Positions 7,058 to 17,015 of a stretch of 64,000 nt of DNA are shown piece after piece (the first letter of the stretch is position 1; each line of letters begins with the position of its first letter). A model generated the notes under the pieces. It saw only the letters and a list, made by a program, of their open reading frames with translations. It was not told the DNA's origin and ran no database searches. The DNA lies in contig NZ_RBZV01000007.1 of assembly GCF_003628145.1 (NCBI RefSeq), positions 1 through 64,000 of the forward strand. The letters are read 5' to 3'. This DNA comes from Trinickia fusca. GTDB taxonomy: Bacteria > Pseudomonadota > Gammaproteobacteria > Burkholderiales > Burkholderiaceae. The position numbers and the translations under genes were made by a program.

Positions 7058-10000
7058 TGCTGAGCTCCAGTCAGCGTATTGGCACCCGGAGGCGTCGTCT
7101 GTACGGGAGCCAACGGCGCGATAGCCGGTAGCGCAGGCAGTGCAGGTAGCGCAGGCAGCGCGGGCAGGCCTCCGGCGCCGACGACGGCCGGCAACAGCCC
7201 CTGCAGCAATCCGAGCAGCGTCCCCAACTGGCTTCCTCCCAGCGCAAGCGGGTACGGCTGTCCTGCGAGCACCGCGGGCCTCACGAGCTCCACCGCGCCG
7301 ATGTCGAAGCCACCCAACTGCGGCCTCCTCGTGCCGAAGATGTCGTGATTCGGCGCGCCGGCCGCCGTAGCGTTGCCGACCGCGGGCGAGGTCGGTTGGA
7401 TCGTGTAGTTGCCGAGCAGCACGTTCAGTTGCGTGCCCGTGCTCGCCTCGTTGAACAGCGACAGCGGACCATACGACATGTTGATCCAGTTGTTGCCTTC
7501 GTCCGGCGTCGCCGACGGCAGCAGGCTGAACAACGGATTCGGCAGCACCGTGTCGGCAATGCCCGGGGGCACCGTGATGCCGATGCCACCTGCCTCTGGC
7601 GGCACGCGCGCACCGTTGCAGTACTGATGGACGACACCCGGATTCGATCCGCTGTTGTGCGCGGCCGGATAGTCGCCGGCGTCGGTCAGGATCGAGTACT
7701 GCGGGTGCATCGTCAGACCCGACCCATGGTTGGTGGGCCCGGTATCGCCGAACGCACCGATGTCCCAGTAGACCGCCTTCGGATCGCAATAGCCCGTGGC
7801 TTGTCCAGCCTGATTCAGCGGCGGATTCAGCGTGACGATGTTTTGCAGCCCCGCGATGCCCGGGTCCAGTCCTCCCACTGCGATGTAGAACGTGCGGTTC
7901 TGCCAGAACAGGTCGTTCGTCAGCACCGGGTTCGAGAACGTCGTGCAGCCCGGATTACCCGCTGGACACGCCACATTCGGGTTGGTAAATGCCGCCACCA
8001 GGTTCTGCGTATGACGGGCGGTCTCGAGTCCGGCCGGCTCGTACGTCGACGTCGTGGTCGGCTGGCACGTCGTTTCCGAACCGGAGGTCGTGCAGGTCGG
8101 CGGCCCGATGTTGGCCTGGCTCGCAGCGGATGTGTTGAACAGCACGCCGGCGGAAGCCGTCGAGTCGTTGGAGACGACCGTGTTGTTGATGAAATTCACG
8201 GCCACTGCATCCTGCAGCGACACACCACCGCCAGCCCAGCCCGCCACGTTGTTCGCGATGATGTTATTGGTCACCTTCACCTGGTACCACGTGGAGCTGT
8301 TGTTCGGACTGCGCTGCACGTCGGTGCCGTTGACGTTCTGCAGCCGCAGGCCGCCGCCCTTGCCGCTTTCCGCCGTATTGCCGACGATCAGGTTGCCGTC
8401 GATCGTGATGCCCGGGCCCACGCCGTCCGAAAGCTGCGGCGCGCAGTCGACGTCCGTGGCCGCGTTCTCGCAGAAGGTGCCGTCGGGCGGCACGCCCTGA
8501 ACGATCAGTCCACCGCCGTACGTCGGCAGCGTCGGGTTGTTGCTCTGATTGAACAGGATCCAGTTGTGCGACAGGTCGCCGTTGTAGCTGAAGCCGAAGT
8601 GCGCGACACCACCGCCGTCACCGCTGCTGATGTTGCCGCATACCCAGTTGTAATTGAACTTGTAGTAGTCCGCGCCCGAGCAGAACGTCACGCCTCCGGC
8701 CGACGACGGCGTGGTCGAATTGATCTCGTCGCCGTACGCGGCGTTCGACGTGACCGCGTTGTTATGCACGTTCACGTAAGTGTTGTACAGGAACGGCATC
8801 TGGGTCACGCCATCCGACGCGATGGTGCCGTCGGGCACTTCGACCTGGCCGACGATGATGCCGCCCGAGAGCGTTCCCGCGTTGGCGAAGACACGGTTGT
8901 TCGACACTTCCGTGTAGTGGTTCCAGCCATGCAGGTAGATCCCGCCGCCGCCTTGCGAGCTGTTCGTGAACGTCATGCCGTCGATGCGCGACGGGTTGCA
9001 CAGGAAGTTGCTCGGATAGGCCGTGCAATCCGCGCTACTGTTGGTGAGCGGCGTGCAGATGCCGTTCGCGACACAGTTCTGATCCTGTGTCAGCACACCG
9101 CCCACCAGTACATCCTTCACGCCCTTGCCAAGCACGGTGATCGCCGCGCCTTCGTACGCGCCCATCAGCGTCGGCTCGATCAGCGTCTCCGCGAGGTTGC
9201 CGTTGAGGTTGAAATCCCAGCCGGAGGTCGGCTCGAACGGTATCCCGTCGATCCTTCGCTGCATCGACGCCGAGCAACTGTACGCGCCGGTCGGGTCGTA
9301 CGGATTGCTCGCCGAGATCAGCCCGCCGTTCAGTGAATCGCCGAACAGGCACCCTATCTGCCTGCGCCACGGGTCGAGCTTGCCCGACGGATGCGGGTTC
9401 GCGTCGACCGTCACGGCCGTTGCACCCACGCCTTGCAGCCGCAGCGGCTTCCACATGACCAGCATCTCCTTGTAGACGCCAGGACCGACGATGATCATGT
9501 CGCCCGGCGTCGCATTGTCGATCGCGGTCTGGAGCGCGTTGCCCGTGTTGTTCTCGCCGCTCACGTAGGTGGGCGTCTTGCCGCCGACCGTGACGGTGAC
9601 CGCATCGATCGAGCGCTTGCCGTTGGCCGCCGCGATGACGAGCTCGCCGCATTGGGTCGGCGTCGTCACGCCGCGCTGCTGGATCGTGCAGGCCGGCAGA
9701 GGCGGAACGATCACCGTGATCGTCTTGTCGCTCCAGCTTTTCACCAACGCCGGGAGGCCCGCGATCGTCACGGTACCCGCTTGCTGGCCGAAGCCGTAGT
9801 TGCGCGTGATGAACTTCTGGTTGAACGGCGCCTTGGCGGCACTCGGACCCGTGTACGCGTTGTTCGGCACTTGCTGCGTGCCGAGCGACGTGATCGTCAG
9901 CGTTCTCCCGGCCGCGCTGACCCACGGGCCTGTGCCGCCGGTGGTGCCGGGGATCGTGTCGCCGGTCACGGTCGAAATCGCCGGCGTGCCGTCCGGATAG

Positions 10001-13000
10001 GCGCAGTCGACCTGGTCATATCCTTCCGCGAAGGCCGAGACGGGCACCACCGGCGTATCCATGTACTGCGTCTGTCCGGGCATGAACGGAATCTCGTAGC
10101 AGAACTGACTGTATGCCGGGTTGTAGAGCGGGTCCTGGATGGTCTGGCCCGGATGCGTCGGGTCTGGCATGTACGGATCGTTCATGCACGCGACCATCAT
10201 CGTCGGCGCGTAACCCGTCGGGTTCGGCGGATTGACTTGCCAGGTCGAGTAGGTCAGCCCGTTGAAGATGCCCCACTGGTCCGAATAGGTGCGCGAGATT
10301 TCGTTGCCTGCGAAGTCCTTGAACGACACCGGCACGTTCGGCACCGCGAACTTCTCGCCGAACTGCGGCGAATACGGGTCGAACTCCGACGAGAAGTCGT
10401 CCAGCATGAAGCCGGTGTAGTGCGCGGCGACGTGCGTCGAGCTGAAGATCCAGAACTTCGCCTGCACCGCGCTCTGGTCGGTGAGCTCCACCTCCTTGCG
10501 GTCGCACAGATGCCGCGATGCCCCGGCGAACGGCGAGACTTCCTGCGAGCCCGGGAACAGGCTGATGTAGTCCGGCACGATCCGCAAGTCGCCCACACAT
10601 GGCCAGAAGCGCTCGATGTCGCCGGTGTCGCCTTCGGCGTGCGGGCCGGAGCCGAGATTCGACGTCATGTTCTGGGCGTTGTTCGGGTTGTAGGTGGCGT
10701 TCATCGCGGCCTGGTCGGGCAGGATGTAGACGTCGCCGATCCCGGCGAACTGTTGCGTGACCGGTGCAATGTAGTTGTCGCCGATCAGGATGTTCTTGTC
10801 CTCCTCCTTCACCAGTTCGTAGCCCGGCGGCACGATGATCTCGACCACATACTTGCCGGGTGGCAGCATCTGCGTGCCGTCCTTCGAGGGGTTCGGCTGG
10901 CAGATCGTGCAGTTGGTGGCGGTCGGCAGGCCCGTATGCGGGTCGCGGCTCGTCACGCTCGGGAACTGGTACATGCCGTCGAACGGCGCGGGCTGCACCT
11001 GGTTGAACACGTGCATGCCGTCATAGCACTTGAACTGCGAGTTCGCAGGCAGCGCGCGATGCTGCGGATCGAGCCACATCGTGGTGTTCTGCAGCGTGAA
11101 GAAATACGGATCGCTGGTGCTCTGGCCCGGACAGTTCATGTTCGGTATGCCATCCGAACGGAAGCCCTGGGACCAGTCGTCCCAGCTCGCGGTCTTCGTC
11201 GTGTCGATGAGCTTCAGGCTCGTGGAGCCGTCCGCCGCGATGCCTTCCTGGTACAGGTTGACCGTGACGCCCGGCACGTCGGGCGTCCACTTCGTGTGAA
11301 CCAGCAACATCGGATCGTCGAACGGGCGCGTCGAGGCATAGACGACTTCGCCTCGGATGCCGCCGTTCTCATTGGCGGCGTAGGGCGTCTTGCCGAACTC
11401 GATGAACGAGTTCTGGCCCGAGAAGCCCTGCCAGCCCATTGTGGTCACCCATGGCGGATCGACCCGGCCGGTCGAAGGATTCGTGCCCGAACGGTCGTTG
11501 CAGTCCGCGTCGTTGCAGTACACCGCGCCCGGCACGCGCAGGTTCGTGGGCAGATGGACCGATTCCAACGTGTTCGCGAAGTTCGCGGCAATGGTCGACG
11601 TGCCGCCGCCCGGCGTGCCGTCGGGCGGACCGCCCGCGTCATAGACGACGTGCACGCCCGTCTGCTTGAAGCGGGTCAGGTCGGTATCGACGACGTACCA
11701 GTTGAACAACGGGAATTCCTCGTTGAACGACGCATAGCCGTTCCCGTCCGTGACGTTGAAATCCGAATAGCTGCCGTCGCGGAAACGGATGTTGGTCGGC
11801 AGCAGCGCGAGGCCGGGCTTGCTCGGATCTCCCACACCGTTGCCGTTCGTGTCGAGGAACGTCCGCGTGTAGAGGTTCGTCTGCCACTGAAGCACTGCAA
11901 GATCTCCGGCGTCCGTCGTCAGGCCGCCCCCGAGCGTCACGGCCGCTGCGAGCCCGTCCATGATCTGGTCGTTCCACTGGTCGAACACCGTGATGCGGGT
12001 AATGCCGGGAGGCAGGCCCGTGAAGCTGAACGTGCCGTCGGCGTTGCACTTGGTGAACGCGTAGTCTTCGCCATCGGGATCGCCCACGCTCACGTAGCAC
12101 TGCGTGAAGCTCAACGGCTTGCGCGACTGGCTGCCGTACAGGTGCTCGTCGGGCGGACGGCTGTAGTGCAGGTTCGTCACGCGGCCCTTGAGCCCGTTGT
12201 TGCAGGTCGAGGTGGCGCAGAGCAAAGGCAGCCGCGCGTTGATGATCTTCGGGTTCGCAAAGCCAATCGACACGTGGAAGCCCGCCGGTCCGAACTCCTG
12301 GAAGTACGCCGGGCCGCCGATCTTGATGAACGAGTCGTGGGCCTTCTCTCCGTCTAGCGTGTTCGTCTGCAGCCATTCCTCGCCTCGCGCGATCCGGTCG
12401 GCCGCCGGCGTCGCGACAATGCCGTATCTGCCCGGCATCAGGTTGGCGATCACCGCCTGGCCGACGAGCGGCGACAGCGTCTTGCCGTCCGACTCGTATT
12501 TCGGGCAGGTCGGGATCATGCCGACGAGGCCGTCGGTGGAGGTCGAAATCGGGCACGCGTTGAGCTTCGTGATCGGATCGATCGTGCCTTGCAGCGAATT
12601 GGACAACGGCATGTTGAACATGTCGTAGGTCATCTGCCCGGTCGGCTGGCCGCTGCCGCCGGCGTCGTCCCACAGCTTGATCTCGAAGCCGCCGAGACCC
12701 GGCTCGCGGGCCGAGCCGAAGGCGTCGGTGCCGCCGCTCACGTCCACTTCGCCGTTGAGCGGCGCATCGTCTTCGAACACGAACACCGAAACCTTCGCAG
12801 TCGGGAACGGCGACTCCTCCAGCAACACGTTGACCGAGTTCTGTCCGGGCGAGATCGGCGCGCCTCCCATGCCGTTGCCGCACTTGCCCTTGCCCGGCGC
12901 GAAGTCCGTGCCGCCGGCACCCGACGGACAGTCTTGGGCGATGGAGAACTGCCGCAGCGTCCCGGTGGGTTGGGTCGGATCGACCGGCTGCGGATTGCCG

Positions 13001-15306
13001 CCGCCGTTCGTGAACGAGTTGTAGGCGTTGCCCGGCAAGATCGAGATGTAATAGCGCTTGGTCGGATCGAGTGCCACCTGTGACGGATCCACCGGCACCT
13101 GTTGCGCCGCGGTTGTCCGGCATACGCCGTTGCCGATATCGCACACCGCCGGCTTGTGGGTCTGGCTGGCCGGATCGTAGACCGTCTGGCCCGATTCGCA
13201 CGCTGCGACGCCGACACACCCCGCCGCCACCACCGGCATGTAGCTCGTGTGGAAGTTCGCGCCGAGACTCGGCACCGGCAAGGGCGGACACGTCGCCGGA
13301 CGCGTGGGCGAGTTCACCTGGCAGGCGGGGTCGATCTGGAACGTACGGTCTTCCTCGATGATCCAGCGGTAGTCGCTGATCTTCACCGGCGTGTTGCCCG
13401 GTTGCGCGCTGGGCGCATCCAGCACGTTGACGACGAGTCCGCTGCCGCCCTTGAATGTCACCGTCACGGTCGCCGCCTGGCTCGCCGTGTTCTGCGCATT
13501 CACCGCCTGGTACTGGAACGTCACGTTGGCGCTTGCCGCATTGCCGACCGGCGCCGTCGTCGGCGTCGCCGTGAACGAGCCGTCCGGATTCAGCGTAACG
13601 GAGCCGCCTGTCGGGGTGCCGACCAGGGTCGCGGTAAGCTGCAGTCCAGCCGGATCGCTGGCGTACGCGAGCACACCGGGCTCGCTGATCTGCAGACGCG
13701 ATGCGATGTTGCTCGTATAGGCGGCGTTGCCGGCCGTGGGGGGTCCGGACAGACACCCGTTGCCCGACGTGCAGGCCGTGAGCGTCACCGTCGCAAAGAC
13801 GTTCGCATTCCCGTTCACCTGGTACTGGAAGCTGTCAGCTGTCGTGCCGGCATTGGGCGTGTAGACGAACGTGCCGTCCGGGTTCAGCGTGAGCGTGCCG
13901 CCCGTCGGCGCCGTCTTCAGTTGCACGCCGTAGACGTTGACGTCCTTCGCCATTACGCCTCTCGCCGGGTCGGACACGGTCAGTGTCTTGCCGGGAACGA
14001 AGTAATACGTGGCATTCGTGGCCGACGCATTCGCCACGGCGCCGGCCGCCGCCGAGGTCGCGTTGTTGACGCTGATGTAGCCCTGCATGCCGCCGTCGCG
14101 CGCGTTGTTCGTCGAAAGGCTCAGCTGGCGATCGAACACGGGCAGCGCAGAAGCGCTTGCGGGCGGCAAGTTGACCAGCGCGTCGTACACCTTGCCGGCC
14201 GCCATAAATACTTCCGACTGGATCCGCGGATTGCCGGGCAGCACGTTGCCGTCCTCGGCGATCAGCGAGAAGCCGGAAACCGGTGGGGTGCCCGTTTGCG
14301 CGCCGACCACCGACGGCACGTGCATGCGCAGCCCCGCGTTGACGAAGCGAAGCATCACCGGCCCGGTGGTTGCTGTGCTCGTGGCGGCGAACGTGGAAGC
14401 GCCCGGATTGGTCCGGTCGAACGAGACGCCGTTGATCAGGTAGTAACGCGGATCGTAGTTCACCGTGGGCGGATAGCAGGTGCCGAACGACGTCGACTGC
14501 GGATTGCCGCAGCCGCCCGGCTGCCCGGACCAGACTTGGGTTTCGCTGAAGCCCGGCATCGCGACCGCGGCGGCCACCGCTGCGTTCTGCACCGGGTCGA
14601 TTTCGCTCAGCACGAGCGGCACGTCAGTGTCGTAGCTGATGCCCGGATAGGCCTGCGCGGGCGTCGTGCCGTTGGCTGGCGTTCTCACCACCAGCACGCC
14701 GTAAAGCCCCATCGGCCCCTGGATCGACGGGTGCGTGCCCGACTCGATCAGATAGGTGCCAGGATTCAGGTTGTTCCACGTGAGGGCGGTGGTGCTCCCA
14801 TGCGCCACTTCAGTGGCAAACGACTGCACGCGAGGCCCTTGTGCTGGCGGCGTAAAGGTCGCGCCTCCAGGCGCGGTGCCGGCGACTGGCCACGTGGTCG
14901 CCGTCTGCGTCGGGTGCGTCGGGCTCGGCGTGCTTGTCGCCGTCCTACCCAGACCGCCGCCCAGCTGCCCGACGACGACGAGCGACGTCGGCACAGAGGC
15001 CGGCAGGCTGTTGGTGAGATTGATCGTGAGCTGCCCAGGCGGCACCGTGATCACCACGGGCGACCAGTTCGCGCCAGCCCCGGGGTTCGCGGCCGCACAC
15101 GCGGCAGGCGCAACGGCCGCCGACGAGCACGTGTAGCCCCACATCGGCACGGCCTGTCCGTCGGGCAACATCGCAGTGCTGGCCTTCGCCGTCAGACTGA
15201 CGGTCGCCTGCGCGAATGCCATGCCGCTCGCAGTCAGCAACACGGAAGCTGCAATCGAAGTCTTAAGCACACCTAACAGGTTTGCCTTGAGTGTGGTGGA
15301 TCTCAT
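7054..15306 (-). CDS. Giant secreted protein: ligand-less MCO-like head, SdrD-B and TIG modules, beta-helix tail
   Basis: The protein has 2750 residues and a signal peptide at about 1-32. Residues 35-210 and 225-415 look like two cupredoxin domains of an MCO (PGTYLIESGTHPSIQGPMGLYGVLVV is MCO domain-1-like in outline), but no HxH or HCH copper motif is present. Residues 440-620 hold two cadherin/VCBS-like repeats (GGTLTLNPDGTF, GGSVTLNPDGSF). SdrD-B-like modules follow, with TFLDTNGNGVGD near 1148. A TIG/IPT domain lies near 1835-1915, and a right-handed beta-helix with many short N-rich coils spans about 1920-2560. It ends with a FGTRRPQLGGFDIGAVEL block and an (LPA)n tail. A GGGAG site precedes the ATG. 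The likely role is a surface scaffold for the two MCO proteins encoded just upstream (17-bp gap). Confidence 0.75.
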   Translation of the reverse strand: MRSTTLKANLLGVLKTSIAASVLLTASGMAFAQATVSLTAKASTAMLPDGQAVPMWGYTCSSAAVAPAACAAANPGAGANWSPVVITVPPGQLTINLTNSLPASVPTSLVVVGQLGGGLGRTATSTPSPTHPTQTATTWPVAGTAPGGATFTPPAQGPRVQSFATEVAHGSTTALTWNNLNPGTYLIESGTHPSIQGPMGLYGVLVVRTPANGTTPAQAYPGISYDTDVPLVLSEIDPVQNAAVAAAVAMPGFSETQVWSGQPGGCGNPQSTSFGTCYPPTVNYDPRYYLINGVSFDRTNPGASTFAATSTATTGPVMLRFVNAGLRMHVPSVVGAQTGTPPVSGFSLIAEDGNVLPGNPRIQSEVFMAAGKVYDALVNLPPASASALPVFDRQLSLSTNNARDGGMQGYISVNNATSAAAGAVANASATNATYYFVPGKTLTVSDPARGVMAKDVNVYGVQLKTAPTGGTLTLNPDGTFVYTPNAGTTADSFQYQVNGNANVFATVTLTACTSGNGCLSGPPTAGNAAYTSNIASRLQISEPGVLAYASDPAGLQLTATLVGTPTGGSVTLNPDGSFTATPTTAPVGNAASANVTFQYQAVNAQNTASQAATVTVTFKGGSGLVVNVLDAPSAQPGNTPVKISDYRWIIEEDRTFQIDPACQVNSPTRPATCPPLPVPSLGANFHTSYMPVVAAGCVGVAACESGQTVYDPASQTHKPAVCDIGNGVCRTTAAQQVPVDPSQVALDPTKRYYISILPGNAYNSFTNGGGNPQPVDPTQPTGTLRQFSIAQDCPSGAGGTDFAPGKGKCGNGMGGAPISPGQNSVNVLLEESPFPTAKVSVFVFEDDAPLNGEVDVSGGTDAFGSAREPGLGGFEIKLWDDAGGSGQPTGQMTYDMFNMPLSNSLQGTIDPITKLNACPISTSTDGLVGMIPTCPKYESDGKTLSPLVGQAVIANLMPGRYGIVATPAADRIARGEEWLQTNTLDGEKAHDSFIKIGGPAYFQEFGPAGFHVSIGFANPKIINARLPLLCATSTCNNGLKGRVTNLHYSRPPDEHLYGSQSRKPLSFTQCYVSVGDPDGEDYAFTKCNADGTFSFTGLPPGITRITVFDQWNDQIMDGLAAAVTLGGGLTTDAGDLAVLQWQTNLYTRTFLDTNGNGVGDPSKPGLALLPTNIRFRDGSYSDFNVTDGNGYASFNEEFPLFNWYVVDTDLTRFKQTGVHVVYDAGGPPDGTPGGGTSTIAANFANTLESVHLPTNLRVPGAVYCNDADCNDRSGTNPSTGRVDPPWVTTMGWQGFSGQNSFIEFGKTPYAANENGGIRGEVVYASTRPFDDPMLLVHTKWTPDVPGVTVNLYQEGIAADGSTSLKLIDTTKTASWDDWSQGFRSDGIPNMNCPGQSTSDPYFFTLQNTTMWLDPQHRALPANSQFKCYDGMHVFNQVQPAPFDGMYQFPSVTSRDPHTGLPTATNCTICQPNPSKDGTQMLPPGKYVVEIIVPPGYELVKEEDKNILIGDNYIAPVTQQFAGIGDVYILPDQAAMNATYNPNNAQNMTSNLGSGPHAEGDTGDIERFWPCVGDLRIVPDYISLFPGSQEVSPFAGASRHLCDRKEVELTDQSAVQAKFWIFSSTHVAAHYTGFMLDDFSSEFDPYSPQFGEKFAVPNVPVSFKDFAGNEISRTYSDQWGIFNGLTYSTWQVNPPNPTGYAPTMMVACMNDPYMPDPTHPGQTIQDPLYNPAYSQFCYEIPFMPGQTQYMDTPVVPVSAFAEGYDQVDCAYPDGTPAISTVTGDTIPGTTGGTGPWVSAAGRTLTITSLGTQQVPNNAYTGPSAAKAPFNQKFITRNYGFGQQAGTVTIAGLPALVKSWSDKTITVIVPPLPACTIQQRGVTTPTQCGELVIAAANGKRSIDAVTVTVGGKTPTYVSGENNTGNALQTAIDNATPGDMIIVGPGVYKEMLVMWKPLRLQGVGATAVTVDANPHPSGKLDPWRRQIGCLFGDSLNGGLISASNPYDPTGAYSCSASMQRRIDGIPFEPTSGWDFNLNGNLAETLIEPTLMGAYEGAAITVLGKGVKDVLVGGVLTQDQNCVANGICTPLTNSSADCTAYPSNFLCNPSRIDGMTFTNSSQGGGGIYLHGWNHYTEVSNNRVFANAGTLSGGIIVGQVEVPDGTIASDGVTQMPFLYNTYVNVHNNAVTSNAAYGDEINSTTPSSAGGVTFCSGADYYKFNYNWVCGNISSGDGGGVAHFGFSYNGDLSHNWILFNQSNNPTLPTYGGGLIVQGVPPDGTFCENAATDVDCAPQLSDGVGPGITIDGNLIVGNTAESGKGGGLRLQNVNGTDVQRSPNNSSTWYQVKVTNNIIANNVAGWAGGGVSLQDAVAVNFINNTVVSNDSTASAGVLFNTSAASQANIGPPTCTTSGSETTCQPTTTSTYEPAGLETARHTQNLVAAFTNPNVACPAGNPGCTTFSNPVLTNDLFWQNRTFYIAVGGLDPGIAGLQNIVTLNPPLNQAGQATGYCDPKAVYWDIGAFGDTGPTNHGSGLTMHPQYSILTDAGDYPAAHNSGSNPGVVHQYCNGARVPPEAGGIGITVPPGIADTVLPNPLFSLLPSATPDEGNNWINMSYGPLSLFNEASTGTQLNVLLGNYTIQPTSPAVGNATAAGAPNHDIFGTRRPQLGGFDIGAVELVRPAVLAGQPYPLALGGSQLGTLLGLLQGLLPAVVGAGGLPALPALPALPALPAIAPLAPVQTTPPGANTLTGAQQ
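7124..7168 (-). repeat. 9-bp tandem repeat coding Leu-Pro-Ala units
   Basis: Five imperfect 9-bp units (plus-strand consensus GCAGGTAGC) near the 3' end of the giant gene encode a run of Leu-Pro-Ala triplets. Such a run is likely a flexible or extended C-terminal linker and is prone to slippage. Confidence 0.7.
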
Positions 15307-15323
15307 CGCGTTTCTCCCCGCCT

Positions 15324-16931
15324 CTAATTCGATTCGTCGATCAGGAACACCTGCGGATCGACGAGCATCATCATCATCATTCCGCCAGGGAAGATGTTGT
15401 TCGTGGTGATCTCGCGCTCATTGTGCGAGTGCCACATGAACGCAAAGCCTGCTTCCGTTTGCGGCGGATTCACGGACGTGCCGCTCGGCGGCGTCGTGCC
15501 CGTGGGTGAGGTTGCGCGCATGGTCGCATCCGGTCCGAGATAAGGACTGCCGCCGTACCAGAAGCCGTTGGTCAGCACATGCGAGTCCGGCAACGTGACC
15601 GGGCCGCCGCTGGCGACCTTGCCGAACGGATGCGTCTCGAGCGCCTTGTTGTGATCCGCGCACCACTCGTAGTAGTTCGGCGCTGTCGGATTGGCGGTGT
15701 AGTAGCCGTTTGCATCCGGGATGCAGACGCTGCCGTCGCCGGGGTAATGCCCGTACACGTCCCAGTTCAGGCCCTTGCCCGTCCAGTAGAAGATCCCGTC
15801 CATCGCAAGGCCTGGCGTCGTGGTGGTCGTGAACAGCAGCGGGCCGGCTACCTTGGTCGCGTCCGTGTTCGCGAGCAGCATGTTGCCGTCGCGCGCGAGC
15901 ACGCGTACGTGATTGCCGTGCTCGTGGAACGGATGCTGCCAGCGGCCGGTGCCGATGATCCGCAGCAGGACCAGCTCGCCGGGGTGCATGTGCGGGTTGC
16001 CGTTGTACGGCTGGTTCGGATACTGCGCCGCGTAGTTCGGGTCCATGTCGTCCGGCATCGAGCGGCCGTTCACCATGAAGTACGCCGGGTGATAGGGCTC
16101 CGTCTCGACGGTCATGCAGCCGGTCGGCTGCGTGCACGCGTTGCCGGCCTGCTGCTCCGCCTGGGTGTGAATGCGCGGATCCATCTCGGAGAACTGGAAC
16201 AGATACTCGCGGTCGTAGCACGCTGCGCTGTGGTTGTAGGCCGCAGCGGCGTTGCGGAAGTCGGGCTGTCCGTCCAGCAGCTTGCGCGTTCCCTGGATCG
16301 GGTTGCAGCCGGTCGGCACGGCGAGCGTGCCGGGCGACGAGGTCGGCAACACGATGATCGCGCCGAAGAGCCCCATCTCGATCTGCAGATCGCCCTGCGT
16401 GCCGCTGTAGTAGGCGTGTGTGCCGGGCGTGGCGGCGACGAAGCTGTAGGTCACCGTGGCGGTATGGGACGCCTCGCGCGTGAGCAGCCCCTGCACGCCG
16501 GTCGGCGTGCCGGAGCAGACCTTCGTCGTCGGATCGATGGTGCCCATGCATACGTCGAACCCGGGAAAGAGAATCGACGTGTTGCCCGCTGCCGCCGGCA
16601 GATTGTTGGTGAGGGTCACCGTGATGATGTCGCCCTGGTTGACGATCAGCGTCGGGCCGGGAATCTGCATGGTCGGACAGTTCGCACCGGCGATGTTGGG
16701 TGGCGAGAATCCGGCCGGCGCGGTATTGCAGCCGTAGCCCCACGAATAGACGCTATTGCCGTCCGGCTGGGTGATGCGGTTCGCCTCGGCCCGCAGGTCG
16801 AAATGCGGGCCCGTGATGCCGGGCGCGGCCGCATGCACTTGCACGTAGAAGAGCGCCGCCACGCCGAACAGCGCAAGCCGTCCGAACCGCGCGAGCGTCG
16901 CGATCCATGTTTGGTGAGTGTCGTGTCCCAC
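15324..16931 (-). CDS. Multicopper oxidase-like protein carrying only the L3/L4 trinuclear ligands
   Basis: The 535-residue protein starts at GTG 16931 with AGGAGA upstream and has an N-terminal signal or membrane anchor (15-35). Domain 1 (about 40-200) has the MCO outline (MQIPGPTLIVNQGD; GTHAYYSGTQGDLQIEMGL), but the usual HWHG and HSH sites are gone. Domain 2 holds HPFHEHG (333-339), the L3 motif, and WHSHNE (500-505), an L4 motif with Ser in place of the type 1 Cys. It therefore keeps four trinuclear-cluster histidines but no blue-copper cysteine. The neighbouring protein at 17016-18584 carries the complementary ligands. Pairing of the two would complete an MCO centre (inference). Confidence 0.82.
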   Translation of the reverse strand: MGHDTHQTWIATLARFGRLALFGVAALFYVQVHAAAPGITGPHFDLRAEANRITQPDGNSVYSWGYGCNTAPAGFSPPNIAGANCPTMQIPGPTLIVNQGDIITVTLTNNLPAAAGNTSILFPGFDVCMGTIDPTTKVCSGTPTGVQGLLTREASHTATVTYSFVAATPGTHAYYSGTQGDLQIEMGLFGAIIVLPTSSPGTLAVPTGCNPIQGTRKLLDGQPDFRNAAAAYNHSAACYDREYLFQFSEMDPRIHTQAEQQAGNACTQPTGCMTVETEPYHPAYFMVNGRSMPDDMDPNYAAQYPNQPYNGNPHMHPGELVLLRIIGTGRWQHPFHEHGNHVRVLARDGNMLLANTDATKVAGPLLFTTTTTPGLAMDGIFYWTGKGLNWDVYGHYPGDGSVCIPDANGYYTANPTAPNYYEWCADHNKALETHPFGKVASGGPVTLPDSHVLTNGFWYGGSPYLGPDATMRATSPTGTTPPSGTSVNPPQTEAGFAFMWHSHNEREITTNNIFPGGMMMMMLVDPQVFLIDESN

Positions 16932-17015
16932 GGCGCTTCTCCTAAATGCAGGCCTTCCTGTCCGGGTCCATGGCAGAGCAGCCGTGGACCGCGTTTATCA
17001 AGGGCAATGGGCGTC

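Noticed and set aside
9391-12357. A long open frame of almost 1000 codons on the plus strand, antisense to the giant gene
   Set aside because: It is rich in Arg, Val, His and Ala with low-complexity runs, as expected of the complement of a GC-rich gene. It has no recognisable domain, while the minus strand has a signal peptide and ordered modules.
11639-13756. A 705-codon minus-strand frame overlapping the giant gene in another frame
   Set aside because: It is an Arg/Gly/Ala-rich shadow of the giant gene, without a signal or family motifs.
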